Positions 51,394 through 59,931 of a stretch of 64,000 nt of DNA are shown here, in pieces. The DNA is taken from assembly GCF_028829235.1 (NCBI RefSeq), contig NZ_JAIWJY010000014.1:1-64000 (forward strand). The letters run 5' to 3'. Below the pieces are notes generated by a model. That model was not told the origin of the DNA, made no database searches, and saw nothing but the letters and a program-made list of their open reading frames with translations. The number at the start of each line of letters is the position of its first letter. Position 1 is the stretch's first letter. This DNA comes from Tenacibaculum larymnensis (lineage in GTDB: Bacteria; Bacteroidota; Bacteroidia; Flavobacteriales; Flavobacteriaceae). A program made the translations under genes and the position numbers.

Positions 51394-51567
51394 TTATTCA
51401 GCGATTGCTACTTCAGTTGCATCTGCAACTACTACCTCTTGTTGTTGATGTTGTTTTTGTTTGTTTTGATTAGTTTTTGCTAATCCACAAGGACTAGTAC
51501 TTCCGCAAGAAGAAAAACCTAATAAACTAACAGTACAAATTGCAATAAATACTACTTTTTTCATCAT
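51394..51567 (-). CDS. small lipoprotein
   Basis: 57 residues from the ATG pair at 51567/51564. Signal peptide with lipobox LLGFSSCGSTSPC, then a Gln/Lys/His-rich stretch (KTNQNKQKQHQQQ) and a short acidic tail. It lies 18 nt after the substrate-binding gene on the same strand and before a clear terminator, so it is probably the last gene of that operon. Function unknown. Confidence 0.6.
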   Translation of the reverse strand: MMKKVVFIAICTVSLLGFSSCGSTSPCGLAKTNQNKQKQHQQQEVVVADATEVAIAE

Positions 51568-51585
51568 TATTCCGTTTTATAAAAA

Positions 51586-52446
51586 TCAAATATACATATT
51601 TCTGATTAAGTCACCAGAATTTTCCTTCTTTTCAATAACGTTGAACTCTATCATTTTATTTTGTATGTCCGAAATTAAATTTTCAGAAATAGCTTCACCG
51701 TCATTCCATTCAGTAATAGATAACCATTCTTGAATATCGTCTATTTGTTGTTCATACCTGTTGGAAAGAACTTCATCAATATTATCAAAATCCTTAAAGT
51801 CTTTAGTACAATTATTAATTATATCGTGTACTTTTTTTACTTCTTCAAAATGATTTTCTAGTACTTCATCACGAACAGCAATAACAAAACAAGGCCATGG
51901 AGTAGGGCAGTTACCAACTCTTCTAAAAGTACCATTGTCTACCAATGGTTTGGTGGTAAAGTGTTCCCACATAAAATAGTCTGCTTCTCCATTTGTTAAA
52001 GCATCAATTCCTCCTTGCAAATCTCCAACTACTTTAAATTGTAATTTATTAATGTCCCAACCATTGTTATGAGCATTTACAATTGCCATAAGTTGAGAAC
52101 CTGAACCAAAGCGACTAATAGCTACAGTTGCATGTTCTAAATCGTCAATAGTTTTAAATTTAGAATTGGCAGCTACATGGATTCCCCAAACAAGCGGGCT
52201 TTTTACAAAGGTTTGTGTAATTTTTGACGGATTTCCGTTAATAATATCCTTTATAATTCCTTCAGTAAGTACTAAGGCAATATCAACTTCACCAGAGCGT
52301 AAAGCTTTTGCCATAGCTCCTGTACCTCCAGGATAATCTTTCCAGCGTAAGTTTATTCCTTCTTTGGTGTATTCTTTATTTTTTAAAGTGATGTACCATG
52401 GATAATTAAAATGTTCTGGAACACCACCTATTTTTAATTTCAGCAT
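51586..52446 (-). CDS. cytoplasmic substrate-binding-fold protein (NMT1/MqnD-like)
   Basis: 286 residues. LKIGGVPEHFNYPWYITLKNKEY, WKDYPGGTGAMAKALRSGEVDIALVLTEG and AISRFGSGSQLMAIVNAHNNGW show the periplasmic binding protein type 2 fold of the NMT1/SsuA group. There is no signal peptide or lipobox, so it stays in the cytoplasm. There, proteins of this fold act as enzymes (THI5, MqnA, MqnD) rather than transport receptors. It starts directly after the stop of the nucleoside phosphorylase gene. The substrate is unknown. Confidence 0.8.
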   Translation of the reverse strand: MLKLKIGGVPEHFNYPWYITLKNKEYTKEGINLRWKDYPGGTGAMAKALRSGEVDIALVLTEGIIKDIINGNPSKITQTFVKSPLVWGIHVAANSKFKTIDDLEHATVAISRFGSGSQLMAIVNAHNNGWDINKLQFKVVGDLQGGIDALTNGEADYFMWEHFTTKPLVDNGTFRRVGNCPTPWPCFVIAVRDEVLENHFEEVKKVHDIINNCTKDFKDFDNIDEVLSNRYEQQIDDIQEWLSITEWNDGEAISENLISDIQNKMIEFNVIEKKENSGDLIRNMYI

Positions 52447-53316
52447 TTATTTAACTAATTTCTCAAGAGTGTATACAATCAAATCATTTACTACTTTGTA
52501 CGGATCTTCACTAAACGTTCCGTTTGCTCTATTAGCAATAATAGCGTTCATTGAAGCAGCATTGTGTCCTAGTAATTTAGCTAATCCGTAAATAGCAGAA
52601 GTTTCCATTTCTAGGTTGGTAATTCGATTGTTGTTGTAGTTAAAACTATCAATCTTTTTATTTAAATCAGGGTCTTGTAAAGGTAAACGTAAAACACGTC
52701 CTTGAGGACCATAAAATCCACCAGCAGTGGCTGTAATTCCTTTATATACTTTGTCAGATAATAACTTGTCTTCTAAAGTTTTTCCGTTGGAAACAATTAA
52801 AGGGTACGATTTTTTTGTACTCCAGCTAGTATGTTTTATAAAAGCTTCTTCAATATCAGGATGTGAAATTTTATCTACTTGATATGATTGAAGCATTCCG
52901 TTTAAATCCAATCCGTGAGAGCTTAATAAAAAGCTATCAACAGGAATGTCTACGTGCAAAGAACCCGAAGTTCCAATTCTGGTAATATTTAACTGTGTAT
53001 GCTTTTCTTTAGCTTGACGTGTGTTTAAGTCGATATTAACTAAGGCATCTAACTCGTTTAAAACAATATCAATATTATCAGGACCTATTCCTGTAGAAAT
53101 TACAGAAATTCTTTTTCCTTTATAGGTACCAGTAGTGGTTTTAAATTCTCTTTTTTGGGTGCTAAATTCTATGTTATCAAAGTGTTTGGTAACTTTATCA
53201 ACACGATATTGGTCTCCAACAAAAATGATATCGGTAGCAATATGTTCAGGTCTTAAATTCAAATGGTAAATACTACCATCTGGATTTAAGATGAGCTCAG
53301 AATGTTGTATACTCAT
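52447..53316 (-). CDS. nucleoside phosphorylase (uridine phosphorylase family)
   Basis: 289 residues. VGDQYRVDKVTKHF, VISTGIGPDNIDIVLNEL, TRIGTSGSLHVDIPVDSFLLS and ITNLEMETSAIYGLAKLLGHNAAS are the PNP/UDP phosphorylase family-1 motifs. The enzyme splits a nucleoside with phosphate. Its preferred base is not evident; uridine phosphorylases are closest in my judgement. Middle gene of a three-gene operon with no spaces between genes. Confidence 0.9.
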   Translation of the reverse strand: MSIQHSELILNPDGSIYHLNLRPEHIATDIIFVGDQYRVDKVTKHFDNIEFSTQKREFKTTTGTYKGKRISVISTGIGPDNIDIVLNELDALVNIDLNTRQAKEKHTQLNITRIGTSGSLHVDIPVDSFLLSSHGLDLNGMLQSYQVDKISHPDIEEAFIKHTSWSTKKSYPLIVSNGKTLEDKLLSDKVYKGITATAGGFYGPQGRVLRLPLQDPDLNKKIDSFNYNNNRITNLEMETSAIYGLAKLLGHNAASMNAIIANRANGTFSEDPYKVVNDLIVYTLEKLVK

Positions 53317-54261
53317 TTATGATGTTATTTTTAACAGCTTATCAGTAGAGTTTACATAGAGATAGCTGTATTTTTTTGCGCCACCAAGATACGAAAAATC
53401 GGAACGAATTTTAGCATAATAGTTTGTTTGGTTTTGCAATACCTTTTTACCTGTTTTACTAAGTTTTACAGGGTCAAATGAGGTAAATAACTTTTTAAGA
53501 CTTTCAAGTTTGTTAATGTATTGAATATCACCAAACCCGTAGTTTTCTTGATGGGTTAAAAGGTTGGTAAGAAGTTCATTTTGGTTTGCAAACGTATGCT
53601 CGTTAGCTGTTCTTAAAATGTTATTTTCTATATGATTCAAACCATTTTCAATAGATGGAAAACGAAGTAAATGTGCTTTTATAGCGTTTTCTAAATATAC
53701 AAATGGTGATTCTGGATTGAATTTATGCGCATTTTCAAGAGGTAACGGACTATCTGAACAATACAATTGCCAAATGTAGTCTGCGTACTCAATATCGTCT
53801 TGAGAGAGCTCTATTTTATTATTAAAGTGCTCTATTAACTGGTCGTCAGATAATTCTCCTAAACCATATAGTTTTGTTGAATTGTCTATTTTTCCACTAG
53901 TAACTAAAGATATTTTGTGGTTTTTACGATATCTTTTTAACCAGCTTATTACAGCTAGCATGTTTACTTGACAAAATAAATCGTATTCAAACCATAAAAC
54001 AATCTCGTCTTGTTGTTTTTGATTACAAAGGTTACGGTACTCTTTAAGGGTATAATCTATAAACTTCTTCTTGGTAACTTTATACGTAGTTTTTAAAAAG
54101 TCAAAGCGGGTTTTCCAAAAGTCTTCACTACCTACGTCTACAGAAGTTTTTCCTTCACATAACATTTCACGCCATGTAATAATATCTCCTTCAATATTTA
54201 ACTTTTGAAGTCTTTGAGTTGTGACGTCTCCATTGGTTATGTGCAATAAAGAATGTTTCAT
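53317..54261 (-). CDS. DUF1835 domain protein
   Basis: 314 residues. HITNGDVTTQRLQKLNIEGDIITWREMLCEGKTS is the DUF1835 opening, and DEIVLWFEYDLFCQVNMLAVISWL the second conserved block. The C-terminal part is helical (DUF3658-like position). It has no known activity. First gene of the operon with nucleoside phosphorylase and the cytoplasmic binding-fold protein; stops and starts are directly adjacent. Confidence 0.85.
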   Translation of the reverse strand: MKHSLLHITNGDVTTQRLQKLNIEGDIITWREMLCEGKTSVDVGSEDFWKTRFDFLKTTYKVTKKKFIDYTLKEYRNLCNQKQQDEIVLWFEYDLFCQVNMLAVISWLKRYRKNHKISLVTSGKIDNSTKLYGLGELSDDQLIEHFNNKIELSQDDIEYADYIWQLYCSDSPLPLENAHKFNPESPFVYLENAIKAHLLRFPSIENGLNHIENNILRTANEHTFANQNELLTNLLTHQENYGFGDIQYINKLESLKKLFTSFDPVKLSKTGKKVLQNQTNYYAKIRSDFSYLGGAKKYSYLYVNSTDKLLKITS

Positions 54262-54371
54262 GATTTCTAGGGAATTTGTTGATTTCTTTATTTATATAAA
54301 ATAAACGATTTATTTTATACGTTATTATTTATTGGTTGGTATTTAACACTTTACAAAAGTTGTAAATATAA

Positions 54372-54407
54372 AAAAAATGTCGAAGATTCAATTCTTCGAC
54401 ATTTTTT
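54372..54407 (-). terminator. Terminator after the SUI1 gene
   Basis: AAAAAATGTCGAAGA / TCTTCGACATTTTTT, 15-bp perfect stem; T run on both sides. Confidence 0.9.
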
Positions 54408-54409
54408 AC

Positions 54410-54733
54410 TTATCCACCAACGCGTTTTACGTTGAATCCTTTGTCTTTAAGAAGTTGCATTATAGTATCTCTATAATCTCCTTGAATTATTATTTTATCG
54501 TCTTTAAAACTACCACCAACACTTAGCTTAGTTTTAATTTCTTTAGCAAGCTTTTTAAAATCTTTAGTAGCTCCATTATAGCCGTCTATAATAGTAACTG
54601 GTTTCCCTTTTCGTTTTTCATACTTGCAAAGAATAGGTTCTTCTTGTAACCAGATATCAGGTTTTTTTTCTACAGGTTTTTCTTCAAACTGATGATCTGG
54701 AAATAAATTTTTTAATTGATCTTGTAAATCCAT
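54410..54733 (-). CDS. SUI1/YciH family translation factor-like protein
   Basis: 107 residues. CKYEKRKGKPVTIIDGYNGATKDFKKLAKEIKTKLSVGGSFKDDKIIIQGDYRDTIMQLLKDKGF is the eIF1 (SUI1) fold. Bacterial YciH relatives affect start-codon fidelity in vitro. It lies 6 nt after the oxygenase gene, so the two are cotranscribed. Confidence 0.92.
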   Translation of the reverse strand: MDLQDQLKNLFPDHQFEEKPVEKKPDIWLQEEPILCKYEKRKGKPVTIIDGYNGATKDFKKLAKEIKTKLSVGGSFKDDKIIIQGDYRDTIMQLLKDKGFNVKRVGG

Positions 54734-54739
54734 TTAGAT

Positions 54740-55687
54740 TTATTTTTTCAATCCTAATTCGCGTAAACGCTCATCTAAAAACTCACCTGCAGTAATATCT
54801 TCAAACTGCTTAGGGTTGTTTTCATCAATACAGTTTTCTAAAACATCTAGTTTCATATCAGAAACAGGGTGCATAAAAAATGGAATTGAATAACGAGATG
54901 TTCCCCATAATTCTTTAGGAGGGTTGGTTACACGGTGAATTGTTGATTTTAATTTGTTGTTACTATGACGTGATAACATATCACCTACATTAATCATTAA
55001 TTCATCATCTTCCGCTATAGCATCAATCCATTCTCCTTTATGGTTTTGTACTTGTAACCCTTTTCCTTGTGCTCCCATTAACAAAGTAATTAAGTTAATA
55101 TCTCCATGGGCAGCAGCTCTTACAGCACCTTTAGGTTCAGTAGTAATAGGAGGGTAGTGAATTGGACGTAAAATACTATTTCCGTTTTTAATATAGTTAT
55201 CAAAATACGTTTCTTCCAAGCCTAAGTGTAATGCTAACGAACGTAACACGTATTTAGCTGTTTTTTCTAACATTTGGTATGCTTCTTTACCTACTTTGTT
55301 AAATTCAGGTAATTCTTCAACCTCTACATTTTCTGGGTATTCTTTAGCATACTTTGAATCTGCATCAACATACTGACCAAAGTGCCAAAACTCTTTTAAA
55401 TCTCCTTCTTTTTTTCCTTTAGCACTCTCTTTACCAAAAGAAACATATCCTCTTTGACCACCAATACCTGGAATTTCATATTTTTCTTTTACATCTGTAG
55501 GTAAATTAAAAAACTTCTTGATTTCAGCATATAAGTTGTCTACTAATTCATCGTCTAAAAAGTGCCCTTTTAATGCTACAAATCCTATATTCTCATAAGC
55601 GTCACCAATTTCATTGATGAATTTTTGTTTTCTTTCAGCATCGTCCGATAAAAAATCTGCTAAGTTTACGCTTGGAATTTTATTCAT
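54740..55687 (-). CDS. 2-oxoglutarate/Fe(II)-dependent oxygenase, isopenicillin N synthase family
   Basis: 315 residues. IPSVNLADFLSDDAERKQKFINEIGDAYENIGF is the DIOX N-terminal part; AAHGDINLITLL gives the H-x-D and TIHRV the distal His of the iron triad, with R-Y-S-I-P-F for 2-oxoglutarate. The family includes many oxygenases besides isopenicillin N synthase, and no biosynthesis genes lie nearby. Substrate unknown. Confidence 0.9.
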   Translation of the reverse strand: MNKIPSVNLADFLSDDAERKQKFINEIGDAYENIGFVALKGHFLDDELVDNLYAEIKKFFNLPTDVKEKYEIPGIGGQRGYVSFGKESAKGKKEGDLKEFWHFGQYVDADSKYAKEYPENVEVEELPEFNKVGKEAYQMLEKTAKYVLRSLALHLGLEETYFDNYIKNGNSILRPIHYPPITTEPKGAVRAAAHGDINLITLLMGAQGKGLQVQNHKGEWIDAIAEDDELMINVGDMLSRHSNNKLKSTIHRVTNPPKELWGTSRYSIPFFMHPVSDMKLDVLENCIDENNPKQFEDITAGEFLDERLRELGLKK

Positions 55688-55747
55688 TGTTAATAAGTTT
55701 TATTATTCAGGCAGTAAAGTTAGTAAAATCAAGTGTATGCTGATAAT

Positions 55748-56473
55748 TTATTTATTAACAAAAGGGATTAAGTACGATATTGTATAATTGAATCCGAAAC
55801 CTGTACTACTTTCAAAAACACGATTAAAACCTGGTGTGTATAGTGTTTTAAAACCTTTTTGATCGTCAACACTTAACATAATTTTATATGAAAAGCTAAA
55901 ACCTATAAACAGGTTTTTAAAAGTTTCTGCCTTTATACCTAGTTGTAATTCAGTCCAATGAGCGGTAAGTCCGTCATCAGACATAGGTGTTGTAACTGGG
56001 TTTGAGGGAAAATAAGGAGGTAGATTTTCGGTACCCGAAGAAACATTAGGTTGGTAGCTATTTAAGGTATGGTCAAATATGGCAAAACCATAACGCATAC
56101 CAACATAAATTTCATTATTCATGTCTAACCAATTCTCATAAGCATTGTAATTTGCTCCAAGTCTAATATAACTTCCTTTTGAACTAGAAGACGAAAAATC
56201 TTCATAAGTGGTTTCATCTTCAAAACCTAACTCAGTGGCGATATACCATTTTTTAGATACTCTATAATCACCCACTAATTCGAGACCACTATAACTTTTA
56301 TCAATAATAGCAAGACCAGGTTTACTAATGTCTAATCCGATACGTAAGCCATATCCTGTTTTATATGTAACGGTATCTTTTTTTTCTTTGGTTTCTTTTT
56401 TAGACGTGTTTATTTGTGAGTATCCGTTCACAAATACAAAAACGAAACATAAACTAATGAAATACTTGTACAT
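55748..56473 (-). CDS. DUF6048 family outer membrane protein
   Basis: 241 residues. Signal peptide (cut after NGYSQ), KKETKEKKDTVTYKTGYGLRIGLDISKPGLAI, then a beta-barrel-like body ending in aromatic strands (FGFNYTISYLIPFVNK). The pairing with a DUF6452 lipoprotein and rlmD is the arrangement I know from flavobacterial genomes; the function is unknown. The start overlaps the preceding gene by 20 nt. Confidence 0.8.
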   Translation of the reverse strand: MYKYFISLCFVFVFVNGYSQINTSKKETKEKKDTVTYKTGYGLRIGLDISKPGLAIIDKSYSGLELVGDYRVSKKWYIATELGFEDETTYEDFSSSSSKGSYIRLGANYNAYENWLDMNNEIYVGMRYGFAIFDHTLNSYQPNVSSGTENLPPYFPSNPVTTPMSDDGLTAHWTELQLGIKAETFKNLFIGFSFSYKIMLSVDDQKGFKTLYTPGFNRVFESSTGFGFNYTISYLIPFVNK

Positions 56474-56930
56474 GGGCGCTAGCTTGATTGTCGATTAATG
56501 GAATTTCTGTAGTTGATAAACTGTTTATCCAACCTGTATTACTTAAAGTTACATTTTCATAAATAATTCTGAAACCACATGAGCGAGAAACAAAATCTTC
56601 TTCATGGTTATACTCAATAGTAAGCGTAGCGGTTTTATTGTTAGCTATATTACCATCTACATCATTCATTTTTAATGTATATACTGTTTTTTGAGATATA
56701 CTGTTTAAAGGAATAGCAATACTATCTGTTGTTCTATTGGTAAAGAGACTATCAGTTTTACCTTCTGCAATTACAGATAAGCGTTCTACACTTTTTAAAT
56801 CATTCGTATTATCGATATCGTAAAAACGAAGCACTAAATTGGGTGTTACTGGGTTTTGTGTACAGAAATCATCTTTTTCACAGGCTGTTAAACCTACTAG
56901 AAGTATGAATAGAGCAATGTATTTTTTCAT
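56454..56930 (-). CDS. DUF6452 family lipoprotein
   Basis: 158 residues. Lipobox LVGLTACEKDD with acidic residues after the Cys, a possible surface export signal. DFCTQNPVTPNLVLRFYDIDNTNDLKSVERLSVIAEG is the family opening; two more Cys (C23, and one in RSCGFRIIYEN) may form a disulfide. It overlaps the DUF6048 gene by 20 nt and follows rlmD by 6 nt, so the three form an operon. Confidence 0.8.
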   Translation of the reverse strand: MKKYIALFILLVGLTACEKDDFCTQNPVTPNLVLRFYDIDNTNDLKSVERLSVIAEGKTDSLFTNRTTDSIAIPLNSISQKTVYTLKMNDVDGNIANNKTATLTIEYNHEEDFVSRSCGFRIIYENVTLSNTGWINSLSTTEIPLIDNQASAHVQVFH

Positions 56931-56936
56931 TAATAT

Positions 56937-58388
56937 TTATTTTTCAAATAAAACCACTGTTTCTATGTGTGATGTATGTGGAAATTGATCTACTAAACTA
57001 ATCTTTTTTAATTGATATCCGTTTTTCATCAACTCTTCAGTATCACGAGCTTGTGTTGCTGGGTTACAAGATACATAAACCATTCTATCTGCATTTAAGT
57101 TTATGATTTTCTTAAGCGTTTTTGGCGCAATTCCTGCACGAGCAGGATCTAAAATAATGGTTCTTATTTTGTTTTTATATTGTGGGTGTTCATTTAAAAA
57201 CTTTCCTACATCAGCTGCATAAAATTGTAAACCTTCAATATTGTTTCGTTCTGCATTCTTCTTAGCATCTTCAATAGCAGAGGCTACAATATCTACACCA
57301 ACAATTTTAGTATTATTCGACTTTGAAGCAATAATTTGCCCAATGGTTCCAGTACCACAGAATAAATCCATCACTACGGTATTGTCAATTGCATCTTTGT
57401 TTTCTAACGCATAATCAACAACTTTGGTATATAGTTTTTCGGCAGATTTAGGGTTGGTTTGAAAAAAGCTTTTCATGCTAATTTCAAAATTCAGCCCTAA
57501 TAACTCTTCTACAATTTTATCTTTTCCGTATACCAATTTAACGCTTCCTGAAGTGGCAATAGTTCTATCACCAGTTTCGTCGTTAATAGTGTGTAATAAA
57601 CCAGCCACTCTATCACCAAATAATTCTACTAGATAGTTGGCGAATTTATCTAAATCAAATTTTGATAAATCATGAGAAGTAGTTACTAAATTGAATAAAA
57701 GTTCGTTGGTTTTATATGATTTTCTTACCACAAAATACCTAAAGAAACCTTCTTTTTTAGGTCCGTGCCAAGGCGCTAAACCAGTTTTCTCACAATACTC
57801 TCTAATGTTTTTGATGTTATCTTCAACTTGTTTGTCAAATAAACCAGAATCTTTTTCAAGGTTATCACCCATCCACCAAACACCACGACGTTTAAAACCT
57901 AATGTAAATTCATCTATATCGGTTTTATTTTCACGGTCGTAACCAATGGCAGAAAAGCCATATTCCATTTTATTTCGGTAGTGAAATACATTTGGAGAAG
58001 CGATAAATTCATCAAATAAATCTTCAATGTTTTCAACTTTACCAATGCGTTTAAATAAAGATAAAGTACTTTCTTGCTTGTATTTGTGTTGTAAATCTAT
58101 AGGTAATTGAATATAAGGTGCTCCAGGAATATCTTGATATGGAACAGATACTTCATCATTAGAATGTTTTAAAACATCAATTAACTTACACTCTGCATAC
58201 TTCTTTTTTGATTTATCTACACGTGCTTTTACTAATTGTCCTGGTAAAGTGTTAGGAACAAAAACTACAAAAACACCTTCTTCTGAACGTATTCTTCCAA
58301 TTCCTTTTCCACCGAAGGCATAGTCTTCAATTAAAATTTCAATGACTTGTCCTCTTTTTACAAACTTATTTCGCTCTCTTCTTGGCAT
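56937..58388 (-). CDS. rlmD: 23S rRNA (uracil-5)-methyltransferase RlmD
   Basis: 483 residues. N-terminal TRAM domain (RGQVIEILIEDYAFGGKGIGRI), then the class I methyltransferase with VMDLFCGTGTIGQIIASK and the TrmA/RumA signature ending in YVSCNPATQARDTEEL, where the catalytic Cys lies. Methylates U1939 in E. coli. The iron-sulfur cluster Cys of E. coli RlmD are not obvious in the expected place. The -7 box TAATTTTG lies 23 nt upstream. Confidence 0.93.
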   Translation of the reverse strand: MPRRERNKFVKRGQVIEILIEDYAFGGKGIGRIRSEEGVFVVFVPNTLPGQLVKARVDKSKKKYAECKLIDVLKHSNDEVSVPYQDIPGAPYIQLPIDLQHKYKQESTLSLFKRIGKVENIEDLFDEFIASPNVFHYRNKMEYGFSAIGYDRENKTDIDEFTLGFKRRGVWWMGDNLEKDSGLFDKQVEDNIKNIREYCEKTGLAPWHGPKKEGFFRYFVVRKSYKTNELLFNLVTTSHDLSKFDLDKFANYLVELFGDRVAGLLHTINDETGDRTIATSGSVKLVYGKDKIVEELLGLNFEISMKSFFQTNPKSAEKLYTKVVDYALENKDAIDNTVVMDLFCGTGTIGQIIASKSNNTKIVGVDIVASAIEDAKKNAERNNIEGLQFYAADVGKFLNEHPQYKNKIRTIILDPARAGIAPKTLKKIINLNADRMVYVSCNPATQARDTEELMKNGYQLKKISLVDQFPHTSHIETVVLFEK

Positions 58389-58411
58389 TCTATACTATGA
58401 TTTATGGTGTG

Positions 58412-58419
58412 CAAAATTA
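58412..58419 (-). promoter_or_regulatory. -7 box of the rlmD operon
   Basis: TAATTTTG on the minus strand, 23 nt before the ATG at 58388. Confidence 0.5.
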
Positions 58420-58446
58420 GGAAAAGATATGGTTTGAAGATAAAAA

Positions 58447-58473
58447 AAAGACTACTCATTTAGAGTAGTCTTT
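58447..58473 (-). terminator. Terminator of the lipocalin-OmpA operon
   Basis: AAAGACTACTC / GAGTAGTCTTT with a 5-nt loop; T8 follows on the minus strand. Confidence 0.88.
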
Positions 58474-58495
58474 AATCTTTGTTGTGAAGGCTTTT

Positions 58496-59191
58496 TTATT
58501 GACCTGCTTCTTTTTTAGCTTCTTTTATCATTTGTTCGTTTGCAACAATGGCAAACTCAACACGTCTGTTTTTACTTCTTCCTTCAGCAGTATCGTTAGT
58601 AGCAATAGGATCTTTAACACCTAGTCCTTTAGTTTCAAAACGACTGTTGTTTAACCCTTTACCAGCTAAGTAGTTTCTTACTGAATTAGCTCTTTTTTCT
58701 GAAAGTTTTTGGTTGTAATCAACAGCACCAGTACTATCTGTATAACCGTAAATTACAATATTAGTATTCTCATAATCTTTAAATACAGGTACTAATTTAT
58801 CTAAGTTAGCTTGTGCAGTAGAAGTTAAAGTCGCTTTGTTAGTAGCAAAACGAACAGCATTTTCACCTAAAGTAAGTTTAATACCTTCACCAACTCTTTC
58901 TACTTCTGCACCTGGTAAAGCTTCTTCAATTTCACGAGCTTGTTTATCCATTTGGTTACCAATAACACCACCAGCAACACCACCTACAACACCACCTAAA
59001 ATGGCTCCTAGCTCAGAGTTGTTTTTACTACCTACGTTGTTACCTATTACAGCACCTATTACAGCACCAGCAGCAGTACCAATAGCGGCACCTTTTTGAG
59101 TGTTGTTAGCGTTTTGTATAGATTTACAAGAGGTAAAAATAGTACCAGCTAAAAATAAAATTGATAAACTATAAATGATTGATTTTTTCAT
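58496..59191 (-). CDS. OmpA family lipoprotein with glycine zipper
   Basis: 231 residues. Lipobox LAGTIFTSCKSIQ. A Gly/Ala-rich zipper (GTAAGAVIGAVIGNNVG and GVVGGVAGGVIGNQM, about residues 38-80) is followed by the OmpA peptidoglycan-binding domain (VIYGYTDSTGAVDYNQKLSEKRANSVRNYL, GRSKNRRVEFAI). It resembles YiaD/YfiB: an outer membrane lipoprotein that grips the cell wall. Cotranscribed with the lipocalin gene 14 nt upstream. Confidence 0.92.
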   Translation of the reverse strand: MKKSIIYSLSILFLAGTIFTSCKSIQNANNTQKGAAIGTAAGAVIGAVIGNNVGSKNNSELGAILGGVVGGVAGGVIGNQMDKQAREIEEALPGAEVERVGEGIKLTLGENAVRFATNKATLTSTAQANLDKLVPVFKDYENTNIVIYGYTDSTGAVDYNQKLSEKRANSVRNYLAGKGLNNSRFETKGLGVKDPIATNDTAEGRSKNRRVEFAIVANEQMIKEAKKEAGQ

Positions 59192-59205
59192 AATATCCTT
59201 ATTAA

Positions 59206-59682
59206 TTATTGTCTTTGAAATGAATATGTAATGTCTTTTACTTGTCCTGCAACGTTAACTTGATCTATTAAATCAAAACTAGTTTCGGTAACATTACGTA
59301 GCCTTAAAATGTATCCAGTATTAACGTCTTTAGCTTTGTGATTATTAATAATCTTTAATACAAAGTTTCCGTCTTTATTAACATACCATGTAATAGGAGA
59401 GCTAAAGTCTTTACAATCTGTACTCGGATTGTTTAAGCTCATTTCGCCTTTGTTGTTGTTTGAAACAAAACTCCAGTTACTACCAATAAAGCAGTTAGAG
59501 TCTTCTAAATTAAATGAGTTTACTTTTAGGTAGTTTGAACCTGGAAAGTTTACAGCAGTAATAGTCCAGTTACCTTTTAGCATTCGTTCAGTTTTATTGT
59601 CAAGTTTAGTGTTAGTTACAGATGTAGATTTACACTCAATTACAGCTATTGAAAGCAGTAATAAAAATAAGATTTTTTTCAT
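59206..59682 (-). CDS. lipocalin family lipoprotein
   Basis: 158 residues from the ATG at 59682 (MKKILFLLLLSIAVIECKS); a longer frame to 59805 adds 41 residues without function. LKGNWTITAVNFPGS is the lipocalin GxW motif, and the rest is beta-barrel-like. The Cys after AVIE fits a relaxed lipobox. It precedes the OmpA lipoprotein gene in one operon, a pairing I know from flavobacterial genomes. A -7-like TATCTTTA lies about 30 nt upstream. Confidence 0.83.
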   Translation of the reverse strand: MKKILFLLLLSIAVIECKSTSVTNTKLDNKTERMLKGNWTITAVNFPGSNYLKVNSFNLEDSNCFIGSNWSFVSNNNKGEMSLNNPSTDCKDFSSPITWYVNKDGNFVLKIINNHKAKDVNTGYILRLRNVTETSFDLIDQVNVAGQVKDITYSFQRQ

Positions 59683-59815
59683 AAAATGATATTTAGTTAA
59701 TTTCTTTAAAGATAAAAAAAACTGATTAACTATGGTTTTATTGTAAACCATAAAAAAAGTTATGTTGTTTGTATTTTTAGACCCTTCAAAGTCTATGAAA
59801 GTCACTTAAATTTAA

Positions 59816-59823
59816 TAATTTTG
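59816..59823 (+). promoter_or_regulatory. -7 box of rocD
   Basis: TAATTTTG, about 108 nt before the rocD start. The leader holds a small TTTCG / CGAAA stem near 59860-59880. Confidence 0.5.
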
Positions 59824-59931
59824 TAGCTAGGGATGATTTCTTTCCCACGCTGAATTTTCGAAACTTCTTTTTCGAAAGGATAAAGGTAGATAAGGAATGG
59901 TTATTTTATAAATTTTAAAAAATTAAGAAAA

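Noticed and set aside
54740..55687. Antibiotic (penicillin-type) biosynthesis gene
   Set aside because: The fold is shared by many oxygenases, and no peptide synthetase or related gene is near.
59824..59931. Riboswitch in the rocD leader
   Set aside because: Only a small TTTCG/CGAAA stem is visible, with no known aptamer core and no terminator.
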